Shown here piece after piece: positions 5,627 through 12,179 of a stretch of DNA of 12,762 bases. The DNA comes from Pseudomonadota bacterium. GTDB lineage: Bacteria > Pseudomonadota > Alphaproteobacteria > Ferrovibrionales > Ferrovibrionaceae. The position numbers and the translations under genes were made by a program. The DNA lies in the NCBI GenBank assembly GCA_023434425.1, contig JAEYSS010000192.1, forward strand, positions 1-12,762. The letters are read 5' to 3'. Position 1 is the stretch's first letter; every line of letters starts with the position of its first letter. The notes beneath the pieces were generated by a model. It had not been told where the DNA came from and ran no database searches. It saw only the letters and a program-made list of their open reading frames with translations.

Positions 5627-6939
5627 CCTCTTTCTCGCCGCGTGAAATCGTTTCCGAACTCGACCGCTACATCGTCGGCCAGCATGACGCCAAGAAGGCC
5701 GTGGCTGTCGCGCTGCGCAACCGCTGGCGCCGCCAGCAGCTGCCGGAAGCGCTGCGCGACGAGGTGCTGCCCAAGAACATCCTGATGATCGGCCCGACCG
5801 GCGTGGGCAAGACCGAGATCTCGCGCCGCCTCGCCAGGCTGGCCAATGCGCCCTTCCTGAAGGTGGAAGCCACCAAGTTCACCGAGGTCGGCTATGTCGG
5901 CCGCGATGTCGAGCAGATCGTGCGCGATCTGCTGGACGGCGCGCTGACCATGATCCGCGAGAAGAAGCGCAAGGAGGTGTCGGCGCGCGCCGAGCTGGCA
6001 GCGGAGGAACGCCTGCTCGACGCGCTGGTCGGCGACAAGGCCAGCGTCGAGACGCGGCAGAAATTCCGCAAGATGCTGCGCGAAGGCGAATTGGACAAGC
6101 GCGAGGTGGAGGTCGAGCTGAAGGATGCCGGCGCGGGCGGCATGCCGATGTTCGAGATTCCCGGCATGCCGGGCGCGCAGATGGGCATGGCCAATCTGCA
6201 GGACATGCTGGGCAAGGCCTTTGGCGGCATGCGCGGCAAGCCGCGCAAGACCAATGTGGGCGACGCCATGAAGGCGCTGATCCAGGAAGAAAGCGACAAG
6301 CTGGTCGATCAGGACAATCTGGTGAAGGAAGCCATCGATGCGGTCGAGCAGAACGGCATCGTTTTCCTCGACGAGATCGACAAGATCTGCGCCCGCAGCG
6401 AATACCGCGGCGGCGGCGATGTGAGCCGCGAAGGCGTGCAGCGCGACCTGCTGCCGCTGATCGAGGGCACGACGGTGAACACCAAACACGGCGCGGTGAA
6501 GACCGACCACATCCTGTTCATCGCCTCGGGCGCGTTTTCGCTGGCCAAGCCGAGCGACCTGCTGCCGGAACTGCAGGGCCGCCTGCCGATCCGCGTCGAG
6601 CTGAAGGGCCTGACGCGCGAGGATTTCAAGCGCATCCTGACCGAGCCGGAAGCCAGCCTGCTGAAACAGTATACCGCGCTGATGGGCACCGAGCAGGTGA
6701 CGCTGAGCTTCAGCGACGATGCGATCGACGCGCTGGCGCAGATCGCCTATGAGGTGAACGAGGGCGTGGAGAATATCGGCGCCCGCCGTCTGCACACTGT
6801 GCTGGAGCGCGTGCTGGAGGAGATCAGCTATTCCGCCGCCGACCATTCCGGCGAGACGATCACAATCGATGCGGCTTATGTGAAGCAGCGCGTCGGCGAT
6901 CTGGCCAGGAACAGCGACCTGAGCAAATACATCCTGTAG
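5623..6939 (+). CDS. hslU: HslU, ATPase/unfoldase subunit of the HslUV protease
   Basis: Clp/HSP100-type AAA+ hexamer that unfolds substrates with ATP and feeds them into HslV. The protein is 438 aa, within the family's usual range. Visible features: the N-terminal SPREIVSELDRYIVGQHDAK; Walker A GPTGVGKT (57-64); pore loop GYVG (90-93); the intermediate (I) domain at about 110-230, including a Gly/Met-rich section (PMFEIPGMPGAQMGMANLQD); Walker B GIVFLDEIDK (245-254, Asp-250/Glu-251); LPIRVELKGLTREDF; the sensor-2 region VENIGARRLHTVLE; and the C-terminal tail SDLSKYIL, which docks into HslV. The ATG overlaps the hslV stop (ATGA), and no separate strong ribosome site is seen, so translation is probably coupled. 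Transcription is expected from the heat-shock promoter at 5043-5071. All key residues are present. Confidence 0.98.
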   Translation: MTSFSPREIVSELDRYIVGQHDAKKAVAVALRNRWRRQQLPEALRDEVLPKNILMIGPTGVGKTEISRRLARLANAPFLKVEATKFTEVGYVGRDVEQIVRDLLDGALTMIREKKRKEVSARAELAAEERLLDALVGDKASVETRQKFRKMLREGELDKREVEVELKDAGAGGMPMFEIPGMPGAQMGMANLQDMLGKAFGGMRGKPRKTNVGDAMKALIQEESDKLVDQDNLVKEAIDAVEQNGIVFLDEIDKICARSEYRGGGDVSREGVQRDLLPLIEGTTVNTKHGAVKTDHILFIASGAFSLAKPSDLLPELQGRLPIRVELKGLTREDFKRILTEPEASLLKQYTALMGTEQVTLSFSDDAIDALAQIAYEVNEGVENIGARRLHTVLERVLEEISYSAADHSGETITIDAAYVKQRVGDLARNSDLSKYIL

Positions 6940-6993
6940 CTTGACCTGTCGGGGCGGCCGTCGTCTTCTTGCCTGGTAACAGGGGAGAAAACG

Positions 6994-7782
6994 ATGGGCG
7001 ATCTCAGGGGACAGGTGGCGCTGATCACCGGCGGTTCGAGCGGCATCGGCGCCGCCACCGCGAAACTGCTGGCCGGCCGCGGCTGCAGCGTGGCGATCAA
7101 TTTCTCGAAAAGCCGTGACTCCGCCGAGAAGGTCGCCGCCGACTGCCAGGCGGCGGGCGGCACGGCGCTGCCGGTGCAGGGCAATGTCGCCGATGATGCC
7201 GACTGCCGCCGCATCGTGGCAGACACCGTCGCGCGTTTCGGCCATCTGGATTATCTGGTCAACAATGCCGGCACGACCAGGTTCGTGGCCCATCGCGATC
7301 TGGCCGGTCTGTCGGCGCAGGATTTCCACGACATCTTTGCGGTCAACAGCATCGCGCCCTTCCAGATGGTGCGCGCCGCCGAGACACATCTGCGCGCCCG
7401 CCGCGGCGCCGTGGTGAATGTCTCCTCCATCGCCGGCGTCTACGGCACCGGCTCGTCCATTGCCTATGTCGCCTCGAAGGCGGCGCTGAACGGCATGACG
7501 CTCAGCCTGGCCCGCGTGCTCGGCCCCGAGGTACGGATCAATGCGGTCTGCCCCGGCTTCGTTGAGGGCGAATGGCTGCAGCAGGGCATGGGCGAGGCCG
7601 CTTACAGGGCGGCGCAGGAGACCTGGCAGTCCTTCGCGCCCCTCGGCACGACGAACAGGCCGGAAGATATCGCCCAGAGCATTGCGTATTTCCTGACGGC
7701 TGCGGTGAACGTGACCGGCGAAACCCTGCTGATCGACAGCGGCATGCATCTGGCGCAGCCCCGCGCGCCAAAGGCGCGTTAG
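6994..7782 (+). CDS. Short-chain dehydrogenase/reductase, FabG-like (262 aa)
   Basis: NAD(P)-dependent oxidoreductase of the classical SDR family; cytoplasmic. The nucleotide-binding motif TGGSSGIG is at 12-19, NNAG at 90-93, and the active-site tetrad is N118, S145, Y158, K162 (SSIAGVYG...YVASK). The C-terminal NVTGETLLIDSGMH is typical of 3-oxoacyl-ACP-reductase-like SDRs. The substrate cannot be inferred: the hslVU operon upstream is unrelated, and FabG itself normally sits in a fab cluster. GGGGAG lies 6 bases before the ATG (6982-6987). The gene begins 54 bases after hslU with no obvious terminator between them, so it could be read through from the heat-shock operon. The last codons and the stop lie inside the first unit of a 28-base tandem repeat, so the C-terminal APKAR tail is probably a recent alteration. 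Confidence 0.95.
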   Translation: MGDLRGQVALITGGSSGIGAATAKLLAGRGCSVAINFSKSRDSAEKVAADCQAAGGTALPVQGNVADDADCRRIVADTVARFGHLDYLVNNAGTTRFVAHRDLAGLSAQDFHDIFAVNSIAPFQMVRAAETHLRARRGAVVNVSSIAGVYGTGSSIAYVASKAALNGMTLSLARVLGPEVRINAVCPGFVEGEWLQQGMGEAAYRAAQETWQSFAPLGTTNRPEDIAQSIAYFLTAAVNVTGETLLIDSGMHLAQPRAPKAR

Positions 7783-7833
7783 AGCGGCCCGCGCGCCAAA
7801 GGCGCGTTAGAGTGGCCCGCGCGGCGCGCAGAG
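7760..7833. repeat. 28-bp tandem repeat with hairpin units (2 full copies plus a partial)
   Basis: Copy 1 is 7760-7787 and copy 2 is 7788-7815; they differ at one base (C7785 versus T7813). A partial third copy (7816-7833) lacks about six bases in its centre. Each full unit contains GCGCGCC-AAA-GGCGCG, a GC-rich hairpin with an AAA loop. The SDR stop (7780-7782) is in copy 1, and the convergent EEP gene stops at 7835. The hairpins could slow or end transcription between the convergent genes, though there is no T-run. Confidence 0.85.
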
Positions 7834-7834
7834 T

Positions 7835-8608
7835 TTAGATGTCGTCCTCGATCTCGGCCTGGGCGCGCGCTTCGGCCAGGCTGAGCGGCTGCGGGCCGGG
7901 CTCGGCCTCCTCCATGCGGATATCCGCGATCACCGGCAGGTGGTCCGACACGCGGCAGGCCAGCGGATCGGTCCAGCAGTCGAGCAGCGCATGGCGCGGC
8001 CGGCAGTAGATGCGGTCCAGCATGAACAGCGGCCAGCGCGCCGGAAAGCTGCGCAGCTTGGTGCGGCCGGGCATGACCGTGGCGAGCGCGCGGCGCACCG
8101 TGCCGTAGACGAACCAGTCGTTGAAATCGCCCAGCATCACCGTGGTCTGCCGCGCCGTGCCGGCGATGGCCGAGAGCATGGCGGCCTGCTGCCGCCGTTC
8201 GCGAAAGCCCAAGCCCAGATGCACCGAGGCCAGATGCAGCGGGCCACAGGGGGTCTGCACCACCGTCTCGATGGCGCGGCGCGGTTCGCGCCGGCTGACC
8301 GAGAGATCGTGGATGGCGATCTCGGTCATCGGCCAGCGGCTGATCAGCACATGGCCGTAGTCGCCATCGGGCGTCACGATGGTGCGCGCCTCGGCGGCAT
8401 GACTGCCGAGTGCCCTGGCCATATAGGCAAAGGCATCGCTGTTGCGGCCGCGCGAATCGATTTCCTGCAGCGCCACGATGTCGGGTTCATGCCGGCGCAC
8501 CAGCGCTGCGATGCGCGGCAGGTCGTAGACCCCGTCGGGGCCGACGCCGGCATGCACATTCCAGGTCAGGACGCGGACAACGTCAGGTTTGTGGAGATTC
8601 TGTCGCAC
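7835..8608 (-). CDS. Endonuclease/exonuclease/phosphatase (EEP) family hydrolase (257 aa)
   Basis: Metal-dependent phosphodiesterase or phosphatase of the DNase I/sphingomyelinase-like fold. The whole motif series is present: TWNVHAG (Asn-17), LQEID (Glu-49), SVHLGL (His-130), GDFND (Asp-161, Asn-163), LDRI (Asp-198) and SDHLPV (Asp-222, His-223). There is no signal peptide or membrane segment; the C-terminal tail from about 232 is acidic. The start is GTG at 8606-8608, inside the end of the phospholipase D gene, so the two overlap by 26 bases and are probably translated in a coupled way. Linkage to a PLD-type protein suggests that the substrate is a phospholipid headgroup or a product of the partner enzyme, rather than DNA. 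This is inference. It converges on the SDR gene. Confidence 0.93.
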   Translation of the reverse strand: MRQNLHKPDVVRVLTWNVHAGVGPDGVYDLPRIAALVRRHEPDIVALQEIDSRGRNSDAFAYMARALGSHAAEARTIVTPDGDYGHVLISRWPMTEIAIHDLSVSRREPRRAIETVVQTPCGPLHLASVHLGLGFRERRQQAAMLSAIAGTARQTTVMLGDFNDWFVYGTVRRALATVMPGRTKLRSFPARWPLFMLDRIYCRPRHALLDCWTDPLACRVSDHLPVIADIRMEEAEPGPQPLSLAEARAQAEIEDDI

Positions 8609-10808
8609 CGAATTTATCCCGCAGACGCGCGACGATCAGCTGCATGATGTAGGACAGCCCGGCCCAGAGCAGCAGGAAGCCGACGATCAGCGCGATATCC
8701 AGCAGCGAAGGCCGCGTCATCATCTCAAGCAGGCGCCCGCCCAGCACCGACATGATGACGATGCCCGGCGCCAGGCCGAGGAAGGTGCCGATCGTATAGT
8801 CGAGCAGCCGGATTTTCGTCGCGCCGGCCACCAGGTTGACCAGCATGAAGGGCGCGGTCGGCATCACCCGCATGGTGGTGACAGCGAGAATCCCGTTGCT
8901 CTTGACCTTGCGCGCGACGCGGTTGATGCGCGGCCCCATCACGCGGCGCAGCAGATCGGCGCCGAGCCAGCGACCGGCGGCATAGGTGCTGAGCGCACTG
9001 GCCATCGAGCCGGTCAGCGCCACCGACAGGCCTTCCCAGGTGCCGAAGGTAATGGCCGTGGCGGCGATCAGCAGCGTGACCGGAAAGGCGATGAAGCCGG
9101 CGGCGACGAATATGCCCACCACGAGGGGGAAGGAGAGCGGACTGTCGGCGACCGTGCGGAAGGCCGCGGCCAGCCGTTCCGGCGAGGCCCATTCCGACAG
9201 CGGCGTGTAGCGCCAGGCCAGCACCAGCGCGATCACGGCGACCACGCAGATGCCGATCACCAGCAGCGAGGAAATCCGCCGCTGCGGTACCGGTTCGTTA
9301 CCCGGATCCAGCAGGTAGCGGTCGGCCTCCAGCGGCCGCACCGGATCGGCGACGGCCCCGATCAGGTCGAAGCCTTTCGGCATCTCGTCATGAATCGGGC
9401 AGAGCCGGTGCTCGCGATCCTTCAGCGCGTCGAGCACGGCGAACAGCGAGCCGGTCTGGTCGAGCAGCTGTTCGACCTCTTCGACCGTGGCGCCGCAATG
9501 TTCGGCGACCAGGCGGTTGCGGGCACGCGCCACCGCGGCGCGCTGGTCCGGCGTGGCGGCTTCGATCACCAGGTCGCATTCGGTATCGACGGCAATCGAG
9601 CGGTTGCACAGGTTGGCCGAACCGACGCGCAGCAGGCGATCGTCGACCACCATGACCTTGGAATGCACCATCACCTCGGCGTCGCGATCCTTCACGCTGC
9701 CGTCGTTCTTCAGGCAAGGATAGGCGAAGCGCACGCGCGCGGTGACGCCGGCCTCCTCGATCAGACGCATGAAGCGGATGCGGCCGGCCAGCATGCTCTG
9801 CTGTTCCAGCCAGGTATGATGCGTCTTGGGCGCGACGATCAGCACTTCGAGATCGCGCTGCTGCTTCAGCCGCTCGACCAGCCGGCGCGCCAGCGCCATG
9901 CAGGTGAGGAACTGATTCTCGATATAGAGGATGCGGTCGGCCGCATCGATCATGTCGTGGAACAGCGCTTCGACCTCGCGCACCTCGGCCTCGGGGCCAT
10001 AGCGCGGTTCGGTGCGGGCGATGCCGACCGCGACGTCGCCGGTGAAATCCGGCTGCACCGCCACCGGCCAGGGATCGCGGTCGCCGCTGCGGACATACGG
10101 CGGCGCCGGGGTCAGCAGCTCATGCGTCACGCGATACCAGCGGCCGCGCACCAGCTGGCCGAGCGCTGCCGCAGCAGCGCCGTCCACCATCATCTGCACG
10201 TCATGGAAGGGCGGATAGGGCTTGCCGGCCGGATCGACGCGCAGCGCATTATGCAGGTCGTGCTGCGCGTTGTCCCAGCGCCGGATGGTGATGTCGAGAC
10301 CGCCGGAGAAGGCAACCGCATCGTCGATCACCACGATTTTCTGGTGATGCGAGGCGCCGATGGGCAGCACATCGTCGAGGCAGAGTTCGATCTGACGCGG
10401 CGTGTTCCATTGCAGCGCCAGTGCCGGCATCAGTTCGCGTTCCAGCGAATAGACCGCCGAGTAATAGTCCCAGAGCAGTAGTTTGATCGACAGCTGCGGC
10501 CGTCGATGTACCAGTTCGGTGAGGAAGGCGCCGAACTGTTCCGGCAGGTCGTCGCCGGTTTTGCCGTCGGGCCCGACCAGCCGCGTGCGACTGTCGATAT
10601 CCCAACCGGTGATGATCACCGAATGGCGTGCATTGCGCAGGGCCTGGCGCAGCGCGCCGAAATAGGCGGCGGCATCCACCAGCATGGTGGCGCGGCCGGC
10701 AATCTCGCGGCGCCAGACATTGGCGCCGGGTCGCAGCAGCCCGCTTGCGGAGTCCGTCGCCGGTTGCGGGCTTGCTGTTTCTGAATGACTGACTCGCGCG
10801 GCCTGCAC
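8583..10808 (-). CDS. Phospholipase D / cardiolipin-synthase-like protein fused to a VTT membrane domain (741 aa)
   Basis: Two-part protein. The N-terminal catalytic part (about 30-480) has both HKD motifs of the phospholipase D superfamily: HHQKIVVID (His-155, Lys-157, Asp-162) and HSKVMVVD (His-382, Lys-384, Asp-389), plus YIENQF and GSANLCNRS. Such enzymes transfer phosphatidyl groups (cardiolipin synthase) or hydrolyse phospholipids. A single TM segment follows at about 512-532, then a C-terminal VTT (SNARE-associated/DedA-like) domain at about 555-725 with several hydrophobic helices and the motif GTWEGLSVALTGSMASALS. DedA/VTT proteins are linked to lipid transport or scrambling, so the fusion couples lipid chemistry to a membrane module. 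The start is GTG at 10806-10808 with GAGGAG 8 bases upstream. It is followed, overlapping, by the EEP gene and preceded by an XRE gene 117 bases upstream. Confidence 0.95.
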   Translation of the reverse strand: MQAARVSHSETASPQPATDSASGLLRPGANVWRREIAGRATMLVDAAAYFGALRQALRNARHSVIITGWDIDSRTRLVGPDGKTGDDLPEQFGAFLTELVHRRPQLSIKLLLWDYYSAVYSLERELMPALALQWNTPRQIELCLDDVLPIGASHHQKIVVIDDAVAFSGGLDITIRRWDNAQHDLHNALRVDPAGKPYPPFHDVQMMVDGAAAAALGQLVRGRWYRVTHELLTPAPPYVRSGDRDPWPVAVQPDFTGDVAVGIARTEPRYGPEAEVREVEALFHDMIDAADRILYIENQFLTCMALARRLVERLKQQRDLEVLIVAPKTHHTWLEQQSMLAGRIRFMRLIEEAGVTARVRFAYPCLKNDGSVKDRDAEVMVHSKVMVVDDRLLRVGSANLCNRSIAVDTECDLVIEAATPDQRAAVARARNRLVAEHCGATVEEVEQLLDQTGSLFAVLDALKDREHRLCPIHDEMPKGFDLIGAVADPVRPLEADRYLLDPGNEPVPQRRISSLLVIGICVVAVIALVLAWRYTPLSEWASPERLAAAFRTVADSPLSFPLVVGIFVAAGFIAFPVTLLIAATAITFGTWEGLSVALTGSMASALSTYAAGRWLGADLLRRVMGPRINRVARKVKSNGILAVTTMRVMPTAPFMLVNLVAGATKIRLLDYTIGTFLGLAPGIVIMSVLGGRLLEMMTRPSLLDIALIVGFLLLWAGLSYIMQLIVARLRDKFGATESPQT

Positions 10809-10880
10809 CGATGATCTCCTCGCTTATGGAGACCTAAACGTCCGGATGTCCCTTTGGTGCCATGGCCGCAAGCCTGTCAC

Positions 10881-10915
10881 GCCGCAGAATGCGGCGGTTT
10901 TGCGGCATTTGCCGC
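10881..10915. repeat. Two adjacent hairpins built from GCCGCA/TGCGGC arms
   Basis: GCCGCA-GAA-TGCGGC (10881-10895) is followed by GCGGCA-TT-TGCCGC (10902-10915). The arms can pair in more than one way. They lie between the XRE stop (10926, minus) and the PLD start (10808, minus), with four T (10898-10901) between the hairpins on the plus strand only. They may stop or slow antisense transcription, or act as an attenuating structure between the two minus-strand genes. Confidence 0.4.
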
Positions 10916-10925
10916 GCAGCGTGCC

Positions 10926-11276
10926 TCAGCCCCGCAGCAGTTTCAGCAGCTGGTCGAGCCTTGTGTCGTCCAGATCGGCGATGCGGCGCGACAGTTCGTT
11001 GGCGAGCAAAGTGGCCCGCGGCGTCAGTCCCGCCGTATCGATGGTGATGCGCGGGTGCGACAGTTTGGCAAGTTCGGCCAGCTCCTCGGCATCGTCCCAG
11101 ATGATGTTGAGATAGCCGCAGATGCGTTGCAGCAGCAGCCAGCTGGGCCGGCCGCGATGGCCGTGTTCGAGCGCGGAGAGATAGGCCGAGGAGACGCCGA
11201 GATCGGCCGCCATCTGCTTGAGCGCAATGCCGCGCGCCTCGCGCAGGGCACGGATGCGCGCCCCGAACGGCGTCAT
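10926..11276 (-). CDS. XRE-family helix-turn-helix regulator (116 aa)
   Basis: Small DNA-binding protein. The HTH_3 domain fills about residues 4-60: FGARIRALREARGIALKQMA, then ADLGVSSAYLSALEHGHRGR (recognition helix), then PSWLLLQRICGYLNIIWDDA. The C-terminal part (about 70-116) includes the helical ATLLANELSRRIADLDDTRL and ends LDQLLKLLRG. It has the arrangement of short alphaproteobacterial XRE proteins that pair HTH with a short helical tail. I chose ATG 11276 (MTPFGARIR) because the family normally begins close to the HTH; an in-frame ATG at 11336 would add 20 basic, poorly conserved-looking residues. GGAG lies about 10 bases upstream. It is divergent from the secreted protein at 11371 and upstream of the PLD/EEP pair on the same strand, so it may control either. 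Confidence 0.9.
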   Translation of the reverse strand: MTPFGARIRALREARGIALKQMAADLGVSSAYLSALEHGHRGRPSWLLLQRICGYLNIIWDDAEELAELAKLSHPRITIDTAGLTPRATLLANELSRRIADLDDTRLDQLLKLLRG

Positions 11277-11296
11277 GACCCGCGCGCTCCGGCGCG

Positions 11297-11309
11297 GCCG
11301 GTGGCCGGC
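11297..11309. promoter_or_regulatory. Inverted repeat GCCGG-TGG-CCGGC in the XRE/SBP divergent region
   Basis: Perfect 5-base arms in the 94 bases between the divergent XRE and solute-binding genes, 20 bases before the XRE start. It could be an autoregulatory operator, but GC-rich dyads of this length are frequent here. Confidence 0.25.
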
Positions 11310-11335
11310 AGGGCATCTGCTCGCGGGAAGGTGCA

Positions 11336-11364
11336 TGGACGGCGCATGACCGGCATCCTAATAT
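11336..11364 (+). promoter_or_regulatory. Candidate promoter giving a leaderless GTG mRNA
   Basis: TGGACG (11336-11341, 4 of 6 to TTGACA), 17 bases, TAATAT (11359-11364, 4 of 6 to TATAAT). The start of transcription would fall about 7 bases after the -10, at or next to the GTG at 11371. No Shine-Dalgarno site precedes that codon, which fits a leaderless transcript. Confidence 0.35.
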
Positions 11365-11370
11365 CCTGGC

Positions 11371-12168
11371 GTGTCGTTTCGCCACCTCTTCGCAGTCTGC
11401 CTGGGCTGTCTGCTGTCTGCCGGCGCGGTTCCCGCCGCGATGGCGCAGGCCGACATCGCCATCGGCTTCCGCACCACCGCCCCCTATGTGATGCAGGCGG
11501 CCGACGGCACGCTGAGCGGCCTGGAATATGACGTCGTCATGCTGGCCGCCGGTGCCGCGGGCATGCGGGCGCGGGCCATGGTGACCTCCTTTGCCCGTCT
11601 GCCCGAGGATTTTCGCCGCGGTTCGATTCAGGCCTTCGTGCCGGCCAATCCGGCGATGAACCTGCCGGGCTGTATCAGCGACACCGTGCTGGCCTATCGC
11701 AACATGGCCTTCAGCCTTCGAAGCCGGACCCTGAAGATTGCATCCGCAGCCAACCTGGCGGCGCTGGACGTCACGGCCTTCCAGAATGCGACCGTGCTGC
11801 TGGGGCCCGTCGTCGGCGCGCTGGCGCAGAATGGCGAACGCTATCGTGAGGTGGCCAACCAGATGCTGCAGGTGCGCGCGCTGTTTTCCGGCCGCACCGA
11901 TGTGGTGCTGGCCGAACGCCGCATCTTCCGGCACATGATGCGCAGTCCCGATGCCGGGGTGGATACCGGCCAGCCGCTGGCCGAGCATGACCTCTTTCCG
12001 CCGACGCTCTATGGCGTCGCCTTCCAGCGCCAGGAGGACTGCATCACCTTCAACCGCGGGCTGGCGGCGATCCGGCGCAACGGCGTCTATGACGAACTGC
12101 TGCGCCGCTGGGATACCGCGCCGCAGGCGAAAAGCGGCGCGGTCCCTGCCGTAAACTCGGCCGGTTGA
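11371..12168 (+). CDS. Secreted solute-binding-protein-like (SBP_bac_3 type) protein (265 aa)
   Basis: Predicted periplasmic protein. It has a Sec signal peptide: a short basic start (MSFRH), a hydrophobic core, and a probable cut after AMA or AQA at about 24-27. The mature part begins DIAIGFRTTAPYVMQAADGT with LSGLEYDVVMLAA, the classic opening of family-3 amino-acid-type binding proteins. Later come SIQAFVPANPAM, LLGPVVGALAQNG, FSGRTDVVLAERR, and CITFNRGLAAIRRNGVYDEL near the C-terminus, also family-typical. Two Cys (CISDT; CITFN) could form a disulfide. No permease or ATPase gene is adjacent, so it may be an orphan sensor-type binding protein rather than part of a transporter. The start is GTG 11371, since an in-frame stop lies just upstream (11359-11361). 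No ribosome site is seen. Confidence 0.87.
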   Translation: MSFRHLFAVCLGCLLSAGAVPAAMAQADIAIGFRTTAPYVMQAADGTLSGLEYDVVMLAAGAAGMRARAMVTSFARLPEDFRRGSIQAFVPANPAMNLPGCISDTVLAYRNMAFSLRSRTLKIASAANLAALDVTAFQNATVLLGPVVGALAQNGERYREVANQMLQVRALFSGRTDVVLAERRIFRHMMRSPDAGVDTGQPLAEHDLFPPTLYGVAFQRQEDCITFNRGLAAIRRNGVYDELLRRWDTAPQAKSGAVPAVNSAG

Positions 12169-12179
12169 GCCGCAGACCG

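Noticed and set aside
6972..6987. Small CCTG-GTAA-CAGG hairpin touching the SDR ribosome site
   Set aside because: Only four base pairs; too weak to call a regulatory structure.
5587..7749. 720-codon minus-strand open frame opposite hslU and the SDR gene
   Set aside because: It runs antisense across two well-supported genes, is rich in His, Gln and Arg, and has no recognisable domain.
8589..10481. 630-codon plus-strand open frame opposite the PLD-VTT gene
   Set aside because: It mirrors the HKD-containing gene; composition (His, Gln, Arg, Asp) is typical of antisense reading in GC-rich DNA.
11345..11531. Alternative plus-strand start ATG 11345
   Set aside because: It is in a different frame from the signal peptide and binding-protein fold and yields no recognisable protein.
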